A DNA stretch of 64,000 bases from Maribacter sp. MMG018 (GCF_018100785.1 NZ_JAGJEC010000002.1:186001-250000); one strand, 5' to 3'; positions 1-9,821 are shown, counted from the first letter of the stretch. The notes: a model not told the origin generated them from the sequence alone. Numbers and translations: made by a program.

Positions 1-1
1 T

Positions 2-916
2 TCTACGGATCAGCTTCCTTCATATATAACTTTGAATCCGGATGATAATAGTGAAACTATATTTTGTTTCAAGTATTTAGAGGAGTCCGACTATAACCAT
101 GGTTGGTACACTGTAGGTTCTCTATATGCCAACATACAAGGTTCTGGTTGGGGAGAAATGTATGCGTCCAGAACTTATTTGGATCTTCTACTTCAAAATC
201 CTGAAGATAGTCGATTAGGGTTTATAGAGCCTCAGTACCTATACGATGCTAATGGAGATAGAACACCGGTGGTATTCTGGGTAAACGACGATTATCAGTA
301 TGTTTTTCAGTATACAACAGAAGATGGAGGTTCTGTTTCTTTTGAAATGGATGGCCAGACCTATGATGTTTTATCTGAAGAGAGCGATGGTAAAACCTTA
401 TACTATTTTATGGATGGTTCGGGTGCGAAACAATATGTTATCCGTGATTACGAAATGGCACAGAGAAACGGTTATCCAAAGTATTACATCTTAAAAACGT
501 CGTTGCAAGAAGATGTACCTCACTTATGGTCACCTGTGGTTTCTAGATTGGCAGAAATGTATTTGAACAGGGCAGAGGCCTATGCCAAGATGGGGAATAC
601 AGGAGAAGCCCTAGCCAATATTAACGTTATTAGAGAGCGTGCAGGTATACCCACTTACCAAGATGCTACAGATTTTCCTGAGGGGCAATCTGTATTGGAT
701 GTGGTATTGGACGAACGTCGAATGGAATTGGCTTATGAAGGTCATAGAAAGTTCGATGTTTTTAGAAATGGAAGAACTATGGACAGACGATACCCGGGTA
801 CCCACTTGAACGGAAACAATCCGTACTATGAGGTTTCCCCAGATGATCCACGTGTTATAGAATATATTCCAGAATCTCAGATAGCGGCACAACCAACTTT
901 GATTCAAAATAACTAG
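2..916 (+). CDS. SusD/RagB-family outer-membrane glycan-binding lipoprotein, C-terminal part (5' truncated by window edge)
   Basis: The reading frame is open from base 2, so the gene starts outside the window and the signal peptide and N-terminal TPR region are missing. The C-terminal half carries the usual SusD features: a segment around SRLAEMYLNRAEAYAKMG followed by NVIRERAG and then LDERRMELAYEGHRKFDVFRNG, the conserved C-terminal helix pair of the RagB/SusD family. Such proteins sit on the cell surface over a SusC porin and capture oligosaccharides. The partner SusC should lie just upstream, outside the window. The lipoprotein gene 15 bp downstream reads the same way and is probably in the same operon. 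Family assignment is secure; the substrate is not visible. Confidence 0.93.
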   Translation, partial: STDQLPSYITLNPDDNSETIFCFKYLEESDYNHGWYTVGSLYANIQGSGWGEMYASRTYLDLLLQNPEDSRLGFIEPQYLYDANGDRTPVVFWVNDDYQYVFQYTTEDGGSVSFEMDGQTYDVLSEESDGKTLYYFMDGSGAKQYVIRDYEMAQRNGYPKYYILKTSLQEDVPHLWSPVVSRLAEMYLNRAEAYAKMGNTGEALANINVIRERAGIPTYQDATDFPEGQSVLDVVLDERRMELAYEGHRKFDVFRNGRTMDRRYPGTHLNGNNPYYEVSPDDPRVIEYIPESQIAAQPTLIQNN

Positions 917-931
917 ACTAGATATACAATC

Positions 932-2737
932 GTGAAAAAAATGAAAGTTCTATTTATCGTAATGATAATTGGCCTATTCGGTTGTGATCCCGATGTGGTT
1001 GTGTATAACCCAGAACCCGCCAGTACCGAAGAACCAGCGGAAGGACCCCTTGATTTTTCGGTAATCATTCCCCCGGGCGGGAATAGCTGGGTGGTTAACA
1101 ATGTAGCGCAGAACAGTACAGTGATCTATGACTCTGGAATTCATAATTGGATAGAACTGGATGATGTGATACGCACCTATTTTAAGGTGTCTTCAGCAGG
1201 AACCTTGAACGTTGGTCTTAATATCAGTGCCCCAGAAGGTACCTCAAAGATCAGGGTAACGGTAGGTGACCAGACTGTTGAAAAGGAGATCACCAACACC
1301 GATTATGCCGATGTGGAAATTGGTCAGTTTGATCTAGAGAGTGCTGGGTACCATTATATAGAGATTCAAGGATTGGAAAAGGCCGCCACCTATATAGGTG
1401 ATATAAACAATGTGCTTTTAGGTGGATCGGCGGTTACCAATGGAGTGGCCTTCGTAGAAAATGAGGAGGATTTCTATTTTGGAAGAAGAGGGCCTTCCGT
1501 TCATCTAAAATATACCACACCCGATTCTGATATTACGTGGTTTTATAATGAGGTAACCGTTCCGGAAGGTGAAGATGTGGTCGGTTCCTATTTTATGGCC
1601 AATGGTTTTGGTGAAGGTTATTTTGGTATGCAGGTGAACAGTGATAGCGAGCGTAGAATATTGTTTTCTGTTTGGAGCCCCTATGTGACCGATAATCCAG
1701 AAGAGATACCAGAAGACCAAAGAATTACACTACTTGGTAATGGAGAGGGTGTAACCGTTGGTGAGTTTGGCGCCGAGGGTTCTGGTGGACAGAGTTATAT
1801 GACTTACCAATGGCAACCGGAAACTACCTATAAGTTTTTATTGAAAGGGGAGCCCAGTGGATCTAATTCAACAGACTATACGGCTTATTTTTATGCACCC
1901 GAACTTGGTGAATGGCACTTGATCGCATCTTTTAGAAGACCACAAACAAGTACTTATTTGACAAATTTCCATTCCTTTTTGGAAAATTTTGATACCAAGA
2001 CCGGTTATATAACCAGAAAGGGAACCTATGGTAACCAGTGGGTACGTGATACTGCCGGAAATTGGCATGAGGTAACGGAAGCAACCTTCACGTATGATGC
2101 AACCGCCAATGCAGGTATTCGACAAGATTATCAAGGTGGAATAGATAATAACACCTTTTACCTAAAAAATTGTGGCTTCTTTAATGAAAACACGACGTAT
2201 GGCAGTGTATTCTCTAGAACAGGAACCGGCAATGTCCCAAATATTGATTTTGGTGCACTTCCCGAAGTAACCGTACCCGAAGAAGAGGAAGTGGATTTCT
2301 ACGACAAGAGTGCGTGGGAGGTATTGGAGTTTTCTTCACAAGAGGAAGTAGGAGAAGGTGATAATGGTTTTGCGGCCCTTATAATAGATGGTGATTCCGA
2401 TACTTATTGGCATTCTTGTTGGAACAATTGTTCGGAAACCTTTGGTTATCCTCATACATTGGTCATTGATATGAAGGCTTCGAATACGGCCGATAGAATA
2501 CAGGTCATTCAACGAAATGGGTCTAGAAAAGTAAAGACCCTTGGCATTGCAGTAAGTAGCGATGGTGTTACTTGGGAAGATTTGGGCGATTTTATATTGG
2601 AAAACAGTGCAAATGCACAAGTTCTTTCTTTGTCTGAGCCCGTGGCGTTCCGCTATTTAAAATTAACGGCTCTAGATGCCTTTGATGGAGATAGGTTTGC
2701 CGCTTTGGCAGAGGTTTCCGTAGGTATGGCCCAGTAA
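932..2737 (+). CDS. Surface lipoprotein with DUF5077, DUF3472 and C-terminal F5/8 type C (discoidin-like) domain
   Basis: A 601-residue lipoprotein with lipobox LFGC (Cys18). Residues about 50-165 resemble DUF5077 (carbohydrate-binding-like), about 175-385 resemble DUF3472 (segment HLKYTTPDSDITWFYNEVTV), and about 455-600 form an F5/8 type C module with the typical DGDSDTYWHS stretch. The modules suggest a glycan-binding or glycan-processing surface protein. No catalytic residues can be named because DUF3472 has no established activity that I know of. It follows the partial susD by 15 bp and is followed by a strong terminator, so it is probably the last gene of that locus. The start used is GTG at 932; an in-frame ATG at 941 gives an equally good signal peptide. 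Confidence 0.82.
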   Translation: MKKMKVLFIVMIIGLFGCDPDVVVYNPEPASTEEPAEGPLDFSVIIPPGGNSWVVNNVAQNSTVIYDSGIHNWIELDDVIRTYFKVSSAGTLNVGLNISAPEGTSKIRVTVGDQTVEKEITNTDYADVEIGQFDLESAGYHYIEIQGLEKAATYIGDINNVLLGGSAVTNGVAFVENEEDFYFGRRGPSVHLKYTTPDSDITWFYNEVTVPEGEDVVGSYFMANGFGEGYFGMQVNSDSERRILFSVWSPYVTDNPEEIPEDQRITLLGNGEGVTVGEFGAEGSGGQSYMTYQWQPETTYKFLLKGEPSGSNSTDYTAYFYAPELGEWHLIASFRRPQTSTYLTNFHSFLENFDTKTGYITRKGTYGNQWVRDTAGNWHEVTEATFTYDATANAGIRQDYQGGIDNNTFYLKNCGFFNENTTYGSVFSRTGTGNVPNIDFGALPEVTVPEEEEVDFYDKSAWEVLEFSSQEEVGEGDNGFAALIIDGDSDTYWHSCWNNCSETFGYPHTLVIDMKASNTADRIQVIQRNGSRKVKTLGIAVSSDGVTWEDLGDFILENSANAQVLSLSEPVAFRYLKLTALDAFDGDRFAALAEVSVGMAQ

Positions 2738-2816
2738 TGTCAATAATAAAGTTTTTAAAATCTCATAGATGTTAACAAGAGGTTTGTTCCCTTAAGTTGA
2801 TTTGAGTTAGTTTGAG

Positions 2817-2846
2817 AAAGGCACGGATTATTTCCGTGCCTTTTTT
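2817..2846 (+). terminator. Rho-independent terminator after the left utilisation locus
   Basis: Stem GGCACGGA (2820-2827) pairs with TCCGTGCC (2833-2840), is extended by flanking A/T pairs, and is followed by six T. It lies about 80 bp after the stop of the DUF3472 lipoprotein and closes the plus-strand operon before the convergent GH16 gene. Confidence 0.85.
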
Positions 2847-2983
2847 ATTAAGTTAATTTCTTATTGATATCGTAAGTGCAAAATAAATTATGCTGGTATG
2901 GTTGTGTGCCATTTACAATCATTTATACTATGATCTGTGAGCTGTAAAGGGCAAAGACCAGGTTTATGGGGATCGTATAAAAT

Positions 2984-3862
2984 TTATTGTAGTTGGTATA
3001 CTCGTGCATAGTCGATTACCATTTGCTGTGGAAATATGCTTTCGTCAATTCCTTTTAGCCCTCCCCAACTTCCACCAATGGCGAGGTTCAATTTTAGGTG
3101 AAAAGCTTGGTCAAAAGGCCATTCGGCATCAGTTTTATTCAAGTTTTTAAATTGATGGTAAACGGTACCGTCTAAAATAAAATCAATTTTTTCTGGTGTC
3201 CATTCAATCGAATACTCATGAAAATCTTCATAAGGGTTTTCAATAAAAACGGCTTTGCCCACTTCGGTCCCCTTAATATGGTTAAAGGCTTCAGTATGCA
3301 CCGTACCGTATATAGAATCTTTTTCATAACCAACATGTTCCATAATGTCTATTTCGCCACATGTGGGCCAACCAGCTTCTTTCCAGTTTTCGCCCAACAT
3401 CCAAATAGCGGGCCATGTTCCGGTACCTTCGGGCAATTTGGCCCGAACGCTGACCTTGCCATATTTCCATTCGTTGAGGTCTTTGGTAGTGAGGCTGGCC
3501 GAGGTATATTCGCCAAAGGCTGTGTTTTTTATCCAGTTTTTGTCTTCTTCAGCAACAAAGGCCTCGTTCTTAACCTGTTCTTTATGGGCCTCTATGATAA
3601 GAAAACCGTCCTCTACGCGAACGTTTTTCGGATTGTTGGTATAGTATTGCGCTTCATTATTTCTAATAAATCCGGTTTCGTAGTTCCAATTTAAAGGGTC
3701 CGGTTTTCCGGTACCGTCAAATTCATCGGCCCATACCAAAACATATTCTTTTGTAGGTTCTTCACCTAATTGGTCTTTAGTGTTATTCGTATTGTTTTTG
3801 CAGCTACCGATACCAAGGCTTATACAAATAACAGGTATAAAATAGTTGAGGTTAAAGGACAT
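2984..3862 (-). CDS. GH16 family endo-beta-glucanase (laminarinase-like) lipoprotein
   Basis: A 292-residue glycoside hydrolase family 16 enzyme. The catalytic signature GEIDIMEHVG is present, with nucleophile Glu170, assisting Asp172 and acid/base Glu175. The short motif without an extra residue (EIDxxE versus the beta-bulge EIDxxxE) is EIDIME here. Aromatic subsite residues (WPAIWMLG, HEYSIEWTP) are typical of bacterial laminarinases and lichenases. A lipoprotein signal ends at Cys21 (GIGSC), placing it on the surface or in the periplasm. It is the last gene of the minus-strand locus with SusC, SusD and a glycerophosphodiesterase, so beta-1,3 or mixed-linkage glucan is the likely substrate. 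Other GH16 specificities (agarase, carrageenase) fit the motif less well but cannot be excluded by eye. Confidence 0.9.
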   Translation of the reverse strand: MSFNLNYFIPVICISLGIGSCKNNTNNTKDQLGEEPTKEYVLVWADEFDGTGKPDPLNWNYETGFIRNNEAQYYTNNPKNVRVEDGFLIIEAHKEQVKNEAFVAEEDKNWIKNTAFGEYTSASLTTKDLNEWKYGKVSVRAKLPEGTGTWPAIWMLGENWKEAGWPTCGEIDIMEHVGYEKDSIYGTVHTEAFNHIKGTEVGKAVFIENPYEDFHEYSIEWTPEKIDFILDGTVYHQFKNLNKTDAEWPFDQAFHLKLNLAIGGSWGGLKGIDESIFPQQMVIDYARVYQLQ

Positions 3863-3938
3863 GTGTATCTCGTATTTTTAGGGCGTAAAAAATAAAGGTT
3901 TTTTATAAAATGATAGATTATGGTCTATTAATAAATCC

Positions 3939-4730
3939 TTATTTTTTTAACGACTGTGTTGTTTTTTTAAGTAAAAGCTCTGGTTCGTTGGTGGTGATAA
4001 AATCAAAATCGTTTTTTAACAACCATTCCATGTCCTCCTCTTCATTTACCGTCCATGCATTTAGGGCGATATTGTTCTTTTTGGCACTCGTAATCCATTC
4101 CGGATGCTTTTTAAATACCGAAAAATGATAATCGGCACCATCGATACCATCTTGTTTCAACACTTCCGGGGCCTTGCTTCCGTCTAGGTACTGTGTATGT
4201 ACGTCAGGGTTCAGTTCTTCCAATTTTTTTAACATGTCGTAGCTGAAACTAATATAGACGACCATGTCCTGTGCGTTAAGTTCGTTTATCAATTGGTACA
4301 CTTTTTCAGCAATCAACAATCCTCTTTCCTTGTTTTTAGAAGGTTTGATCTCACAGACAAGACGGGTGGAGGTATTATTTTTTATACCGGCCAAAATATA
4401 CTCTCTTAAAGTAGGAAGCACTTCTCCATTTTTTAAAGGAAATTTGCTCAGTTCCTGATAAGAGGTTTCCTCGATATTTAAATTGGCATACTCAGGATCA
4501 TGGGTTATTATTAAAGAATCATTGGCCGTCATGCGAACATCAAATTCAGCACCGGCACATTGTAATCGAATAGCTTCTTTTAATGAGGCTATAGAGTTTT
4601 CGGGTAAATCTTTGGTTTTCCAGGCGCCTCTGTGGGCTACCACTTTGTTCTGGGCAAAATCCGGTGTCTTTTTTGTATTGGAACAAGAACCGATTACCAA
4701 CGTGGTAATCAATAGGTAAATAAATCTCAT
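3939..4730 (-). CDS. Glycerophosphodiester phosphodiesterase family lipoprotein
   Basis: A 263-residue GDPD-family protein. The fold's core motifs are visible: VAHRG (His33, Arg34), PENS (Glu44, Asn45), the metal ligands in EFDVR (Glu62, Asp64) and THDPE (His77). Known relatives hydrolyse glycerophosphodiesters to glycerol-3-phosphate and an alcohol with Ca2+ or Mg2+. A lipoprotein signal (LVIGSC, Cys16) puts it outside the cytoplasm. It lies between susD and the GH16 gene, 76 bp upstream of the latter, and is separated from susD by a hairpin, so the GDPD and GH16 genes may form a separate unit. Membership in a glucan-utilisation locus is unusual; it could instead release phospho-substituents or scavenge phosphate. 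Confidence 0.88.
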   Translation of the reverse strand: MRFIYLLITTLVIGSCSNTKKTPDFAQNKVVAHRGAWKTKDLPENSIASLKEAIRLQCAGAEFDVRMTANDSLIITHDPEYANLNIEETSYQELSKFPLKNGEVLPTLREYILAGIKNNTSTRLVCEIKPSKNKERGLLIAEKVYQLINELNAQDMVVYISFSYDMLKKLEELNPDVHTQYLDGSKAPEVLKQDGIDGADYHFSVFKKHPEWITSAKKNNIALNAWTVNEEEDMEWLLKNDFDFITTNEPELLLKKTTQSLKK

Positions 4731-4750
4731 ACGTTACATTTTAAACATTA

Positions 4751-4786
4751 ATATTTGGGCATAGGTTTTAGCCTATGCCCAAATTT
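4751..4786 (-). terminator. Long hairpin between susD and GDPD gene
   Basis: A perfect 12-bp stem (TTTGGGCATAGG at 4754-4765 with CCTATGCCCAAA at 4772-4783) encloses a 6-nt loop. It lies about 50 bp after the susD stop on the minus strand. The following tract is only moderately T-rich, so it could be a terminator, a processing or stabilising hairpin that lowers expression of the downstream hydrolases relative to susCD, or both. Confidence 0.65.
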
Positions 4787-4831
4787 CTCAACTAATTCAA
4801 CTAACTCAACTAAATAGTACTTAAGATATTT

Positions 4832-6436
4832 TTAATTGTACCCGTCGTTTTGTGGGTAACCTGGACCCAATAGATCCAAATCTATCTGCGCTATGGGGAA
4901 GTTGATGTAGTGTGGCTTCCAATTGGTACGTGGGTCCTTAGAACCTAGGTTTGCCGGATAGTATTCCCCATCACCCGCATAACTTGTAATTTGCCTATCT
5001 ATAACATCTTGTCCCATTCTTTTTAGGGTAAACCAACGTTCTCCCTCAAAGGCAAGTTCTCGGGCCCTTTCGTCTAAGATAGCCTGTTCGTCCACAGAAG
5101 AAAGGGGAGCGGCTCCTGCTCTTTCCCTTACGGCATTTATATAGGGTAGGCCATCTCCACCAGAGCGCATCATGGCCTCTGCAGCTATTAAATAGGTCTC
5201 TGCCAATCTATAGACCATTATGTTGCTTCTTTGTAGATAGGAGTTTGGATTGTCGTCTTCCTCCACAAACTTTATACAAGCCGGATGTAGTCGCTGATAG
5301 TATAAAGTATAGGTTTCACTGGGGTTTTCCAAATCTGTAATGGGCTGATAAATTTTAATCTCCTGGTTTATACTGTCACCGGAGGTATAGTAGTATTTAA
5401 GCCTAAAATAGGTGTCGTCGTCCCTGGTGTCATTAGGATCTTCGGCAAGAAGGTCCAACAAATAATTGTTCGGTAGTATTCTAGCGAATCCCCTGCCACC
5501 TTGGGCAATATTGGCCTCTATGCCCGAAATCTGAAAGTATTGGGCAACATAGTTGGCGCTCATCATGGTATTGTCTCCACCTCCCAATAGGTCGTCTTTA
5601 GATTGTACTACGAACAAGGATTCTGCATGGTTTTTATCTCCTGAAAAAACATCTGCCGTAGTGGGCATTAAACTATGTGGTCCTTCTTCTATAAGGGAAA
5701 CGGCCTGGTATTTTGCTTCTTCCCAATCTTCCTGCCACATGGCCACTTTTGCCCTTAGATGTTTTGCCGTACCTTTTGTAACACGTCCAAAAGCATCGTT
5801 CCACTGCAAGTTTTCTACAGCAAAATCCAAATCGCTTTCCAAAAGGGCAAAAATCTCTTCTTCCGATGATTTGTCGTTTATAACATCAAAAGCATTGTCT
5901 ACCGTAACCGTATTGGTGGTAACATAGATGTTATTGAACATTCTGTATAGATAGAAATAAGAGTTGGCCCTAAAAAATTTGGCCTCTGCCAAAATTTGGT
6001 TTCTTGCTTCATCGTCTATATCCTCCAATGCTTCGGCGGCATTTATAATTTCTGTTGCCTTGTTGGCAATGTTATAAAAGTGCTTCCAAAATAATGAAGA
6101 GACGAACTTAGCTCCTTGGTCTACTGGGGATACGCCTCTTTCGTATCTGCCCATTAATCCGGTATAACCCGTTCTGCTAAAGGCAAGATCGCTTCGCGAC
6201 GACATTAGAACCGCTCCCATAAAATCTTCGGTGCCGTTGTCATATCTGTCCCTGTTAAACTTATATAAGCTCACCACACCCGATTTTAATCCGTCTTCCG
6301 TGGTATAGATATAATCTGAATCTATGAGGGTGCTAGGCTGTTCCTCTAAATAGTCTTCACAGGCCGTGGCTAAAAAGACTACGCTTAGTAGGGCAAAACC
6401 CTTTTTTAGTTTTATGTATAGTTTTTCGGTATTCAT
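4832..6436 (-). CDS. SusD/RagB-family nutrient-binding outer-membrane lipoprotein
   Basis: A 534-residue SusD homologue. The lipoprotein signal ends at Cys26 followed by EDYLEEQPS, the classic SusD N-terminus. The N-terminal TPR-like region includes ILAEAKFFRANSYFYLYRMF, and the C-terminal region includes RLAETYLIAAEAMMRSGG and LDERARELAFEGERWFTLKRMG. It would form the lid of the SusC porin encoded 11 bp upstream and bind oligosaccharides at the cell surface. Length and domain order are normal. The neighbouring GH16 gene points to a beta-glucan, but binding specificity cannot be read from the sequence. Confidence 0.96.
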   Translation of the reverse strand: MNTEKLYIKLKKGFALLSVVFLATACEDYLEEQPSTLIDSDYIYTTEDGLKSGVVSLYKFNRDRYDNGTEDFMGAVLMSSRSDLAFSRTGYTGLMGRYERGVSPVDQGAKFVSSLFWKHFYNIANKATEIINAAEALEDIDDEARNQILAEAKFFRANSYFYLYRMFNNIYVTTNTVTVDNAFDVINDKSSEEEIFALLESDLDFAVENLQWNDAFGRVTKGTAKHLRAKVAMWQEDWEEAKYQAVSLIEEGPHSLMPTTADVFSGDKNHAESLFVVQSKDDLLGGGDNTMMSANYVAQYFQISGIEANIAQGGRGFARILPNNYLLDLLAEDPNDTRDDDTYFRLKYYYTSGDSINQEIKIYQPITDLENPSETYTLYYQRLHPACIKFVEEDDNPNSYLQRSNIMVYRLAETYLIAAEAMMRSGGDGLPYINAVRERAGAAPLSSVDEQAILDERARELAFEGERWFTLKRMGQDVIDRQITSYAGDGEYYPANLGSKDPRTNWKPHYINFPIAQIDLDLLGPGYPQNDGYN

Positions 6437-6447
6437 AATTTCTTTTT

Positions 6448-9400
6448 TTAAAATTTAACCCTTACACCAAAAGTGAAACTTCTTGCATCTGGATAGCCGG
6501 TATCGGCATTTGAATAGGTACTTCTTATGTTTACCTCGGGACTATAGCCTATATAGTCCGTATTTGTAAATAAGTTGGTCCCCGTAACATAAAACCTAAT
6601 CTGTTCAAGGTTTAGGTCAGAGGTTATGGCACTTGGCAATGTATAGCCCAAACTAACGGTTCTTAGCCTCACATAAGACGCATCTTTCACCGCCAATGAA
6701 TTTAAGTACAATGGGGTAGTGTCATAATTAGGTCTTGGAAATGATGTAGACGGATTTTCGGGAGTGTAATAATCTACCTTTACGCCATTTAACTTGCCCG
6801 AAAGTGTACCTCCGTTATTAAAATCCGATAAGAAAGGGTTTACCTTATTTACCCCTTGAACCGTATAAAAATCTACAAAGAGGTCAAAGCCTTTGTACGC
6901 TACCGAAGTGGACAATGAACCAAACCAATCTGGGTATGGGTTTTTAAACACCCTGTCTTCTGGGGTTATCTTTCCATCGGGTATTCCGGTCTCGTTTCCG
7001 TTTTCATCCACGCCGTTGGTATCTTTTATTTTGATGTCCCCGGCTCTTAGGTCTTCTTGGGGCAACGACGATTCTGGATTGGCCTGTGGGGCATTGGCAA
7101 AATCTTCGCCTTCTTGCCAAATACCGTCAAATTCGTATTGGTATATGACCCCAACAGGTTGTCCAACGTAGTAGCCATAAGTGTCGTCTTTGGTAATGGG
7201 GTTTCCGTCGCCATCATCATATAGCTCTAACAACTTGTTTTTGTTCTTGGACCAATTGGTAGAGATCGACCATTTAAAATCGTCCGTATTAATAATGTTG
7301 GCCGTTAGGTTCAATTCTACCCCTGTATTCTGAAGTTCCCCGGCATTAAAAAACGTGTACTGGTAACCCGTAATGGAAGGTACCCCCCTTCGGAGCAACA
7401 GATCGGTAGTTCTAGCATCGTAATAGTCTACGGTACCGGTCAAAAACCTGTTAAAGACAGAAAAGTCAAGACCAAGGTTCAAAGTGGTTATTCTCTCGAA
7501 TTTTAAATCTGTATTAGGTAGAATAACCGATGGGGAATACCCTGAGGATGATTCCCCATCAAAAATATAGTTTTGCCCGTCAGCGGTAAAAAGGGAGGTA
7601 TACGCACGTCCTAGATCATTCACCAGCGAACCGTAACTTGCCCTGAACTTTAACTCTTGAACCGCATTTACATCTTTTAAGAAATTCTCGTTATGGATCT
7701 TCCAGGCAAAAGAAGCCGCAGGGTTAAAGCTCCATTTATTGTCTTCTGAGTTAACAGAGGCCCCATCGGCCCTTGCAGTTGCCGTTAACAGGTATTTATT
7801 GTTAAGGTTATACCTTGCCCTGGCCATAAAAGAGGATAGGCGTTGTTGGTTTTTGTCGCGTTCAACGGTTACGTTTCCTACTGCGTTCGTAATACCGTCA
7901 TAGCCTAAACTTTCGTTGCTAAAACCTTGTCCTTCGGTAAAGGTTCTACTGTATTTGTTTTCTTGAGCAGATTGAACCAAGGTTACATTTAACTTGTTGT
8001 TTTCGTTAAAGGCCTTGTCATAGGTTAATATGTTCTCTATCAAATAAGACTCCGTTAAAGTATTTTCTATTCTGGCTATGCCTCCAACATCGTCACCGGC
8101 AGAACTTAATGAGGATTGGTATTGTCCCCTTTCCGATGTTCTTCTGGTAAGGTTTGTTTTTAATTGATATTGTAGGTCTTTGGTAATCTGCCAAATAGGG
8201 GTAACGTTTATTACATAATCGTTTCCTTTTTCATCGTTGTCCTGTTCGCGCAGGTTCCAAATAGGGTTCACCGCCGACAACTCCTCACCGCTAGGAAATT
8301 GGGTCAAGTTGCCATCTTCGTCATAGGCCCTACCCAAAGGAGAAGTAGTGATTACGTTGACATTGGCAGCCCTTTCGGTATCATCGTTCAGAAGGTTAAG
8401 GTCAAAATTAACCGAAAACTTATCGCTGATCTTTTGATCTACGTTCAAGCGCAATGTTTTTCTGGTATAGCTAGAAGTAGGTATGATACCTTCTTCCTTA
8501 AAGTAATTAATACTACCAAAGACCTTAGTGAACTCAGAACCACCGCTTACGCTTACAGCCTGACTGTTTACATAACCGTTTCTAACCAGTTCGTCTTCCC
8601 AGTCAACAAATTCGTTGTTGGCGATCGAGGCCAGTTCTAGTTCCGAAAAGATTTCCTCATCGTTGGGGTAAGAGTCATCGGCAATATTAGACCTAACGGC
8701 CTCTCTTCGTAATTGGGCAAATTCTTGCCCGCTATAAACATCAAAGTTGCGCTCAATGGATTTTGAGGTTACATACCCATGATAGCTAACACTTACTTTA
8801 CCTTTTTTACCTCTCTTGGTGGTGATCAAGACCACACCGTTGGCACCACGTGATCCGTAAATGGCCTGTGCCGAGGCATCTTTAAGGAACTCTACGGACT
8901 CAATGTCGTCAGAATCTATATCTTCGATGCCTCCATCCCTGATAATACCGTCAACAACATAAATAGCACTTACACTACCTTCAATGGAGCCTTGCCCCCT
9001 AAAGATGATATCGGAAGTACCTCCAGGTCTTAGGGTTCCGCCCCCTACATCTACCTGTAGACCGGCAATTCTACCCCTAAGCATTTCGTTAACATCCGCC
9101 GTTGGGGTTAATATGGCCTTTTCCATATCGGTTACGGCGACCGCGTTTACTACGTCACTTTTCTTTTGTGTACCATAACCGACTACCACAACTTCTTCTA
9201 ACTGACTCGCATCTTCTTGTAATGTTATGGTTATTGGGCTGTTCGAAATAGGTACCTCCTTAGAGGTATAGCCTATGTAAGAAGCTACCAAAATGGTAGC
9301 ATCCTTTGGGGCGTTCAGGGTAAAATTTCCATCAAAATCGGTAGATGTACCTACGGTTGTACCTTTTGCCACTATCGAAGCTCCGGGTAAAGGCACTCCG

Positions 9401-9522
9401 TTTTGATCAAGCACTGATCCTGTTACTTTTTGCCGATCCTGTGCATGCATGGTCACGGCAGAAAAGATAGCAAGCAATAGCCATAGTATCTTTTTCCTTG
9501 GTTTAAATAATTTGGTAATCAT
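6448..9522 (-). CDS. SusC/RagA-family TonB-linked outer-membrane transporter
   Basis: A 1024-residue TonB-dependent receptor of the SusC type. A signal peptide (to about residue 28, MHAQ) is followed by a carboxypeptidase-regulatory-like domain (about 32-110, GVPLPGASIVAKGT), the TonB-box-like stretch EEVVVVGYGTQKKSD, and a plug with IYVVDGI and GSRGANGVVLITTKRGK, then a long beta-barrel. It imports oligosaccharides captured by the SusD encoded 11 bp downstream. The gene is about 300 bp downstream of a same-strand propeller/HTH regulator. It lacks an N-terminal STN domain, so no FecI/FecR-type transenvelope signalling is expected, consistent with control by that regulator. Confidence 0.97.
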   Translation of the reverse strand: MITKLFKPRKKILWLLLAIFSAVTMHAQDRQKVTGSVLDQNGVPLPGASIVAKGTTVGTSTDFDGNFTLNAPKDATILVASYIGYTSKEVPISNSPITITLQEDASQLEEVVVVGYGTQKKSDVVNAVAVTDMEKAILTPTADVNEMLRGRIAGLQVDVGGGTLRPGGTSDIIFRGQGSIEGSVSAIYVVDGIIRDGGIEDIDSDDIESVEFLKDASAQAIYGSRGANGVVLITTKRGKKGKVSVSYHGYVTSKSIERNFDVYSGQEFAQLRREAVRSNIADDSYPNDEEIFSELELASIANNEFVDWEDELVRNGYVNSQAVSVSGGSEFTKVFGSINYFKEEGIIPTSSYTRKTLRLNVDQKISDKFSVNFDLNLLNDDTERAANVNVITTSPLGRAYDEDGNLTQFPSGEELSAVNPIWNLREQDNDEKGNDYVINVTPIWQITKDLQYQLKTNLTRRTSERGQYQSSLSSAGDDVGGIARIENTLTESYLIENILTYDKAFNENNKLNVTLVQSAQENKYSRTFTEGQGFSNESLGYDGITNAVGNVTVERDKNQQRLSSFMARARYNLNNKYLLTATARADGASVNSEDNKWSFNPAASFAWKIHNENFLKDVNAVQELKFRASYGSLVNDLGRAYTSLFTADGQNYIFDGESSSGYSPSVILPNTDLKFERITTLNLGLDFSVFNRFLTGTVDYYDARTTDLLLRRGVPSITGYQYTFFNAGELQNTGVELNLTANIINTDDFKWSISTNWSKNKNKLLELYDDGDGNPITKDDTYGYYVGQPVGVIYQYEFDGIWQEGEDFANAPQANPESSLPQEDLRAGDIKIKDTNGVDENGNETGIPDGKITPEDRVFKNPYPDWFGSLSTSVAYKGFDLFVDFYTVQGVNKVNPFLSDFNNGGTLSGKLNGVKVDYYTPENPSTSFPRPNYDTTPLYLNSLAVKDASYVRLRTVSLGYTLPSAITSDLNLEQIRFYVTGTNLFTNTDYIGYSPEVNIRSTYSNADTGYPDARSFTFGVRVKF

Positions 9523-9821
9523 AGAGTGTTGATTTTGTTCAAATTAAAAGTTGATTTAATCGTTAATTATATTTCATGTAGCGGAAACATAAAGTTCCCG
9601 TTGTTGCAAATTAGATAGATTTCTCTGTTTATGTGAAAAATCTAACACTACAAAAACATACATCTTACAATGGGTCAATGGTATTCTTCGATACCTTGTG
9701 ATATATAAGGTTTTTTGGTATTTAACATTTTGTTGGGAGTGGTCGTAAAAGCTTATAAAAGAGGGACTTTAACTTATTTGTAGTGGTATTGTAGGGGTGA
9801 AATTATGGTTCGATTAGCCAT
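9523..9821 (-). other. Intergenic promoter region upstream of susC
   Basis: About 300 bp of AT-rich DNA between the regulator stop and the susC start. I see TTAGAT (from 9611) and ATCTAA (ending about 9650) as separated arms of a loose inverted repeat, and no clear TAnnTTTG box at the expected distance. No small gene or RNA was recognised. The susCD promoter and regulator target should be here. Confidence 0.5.
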
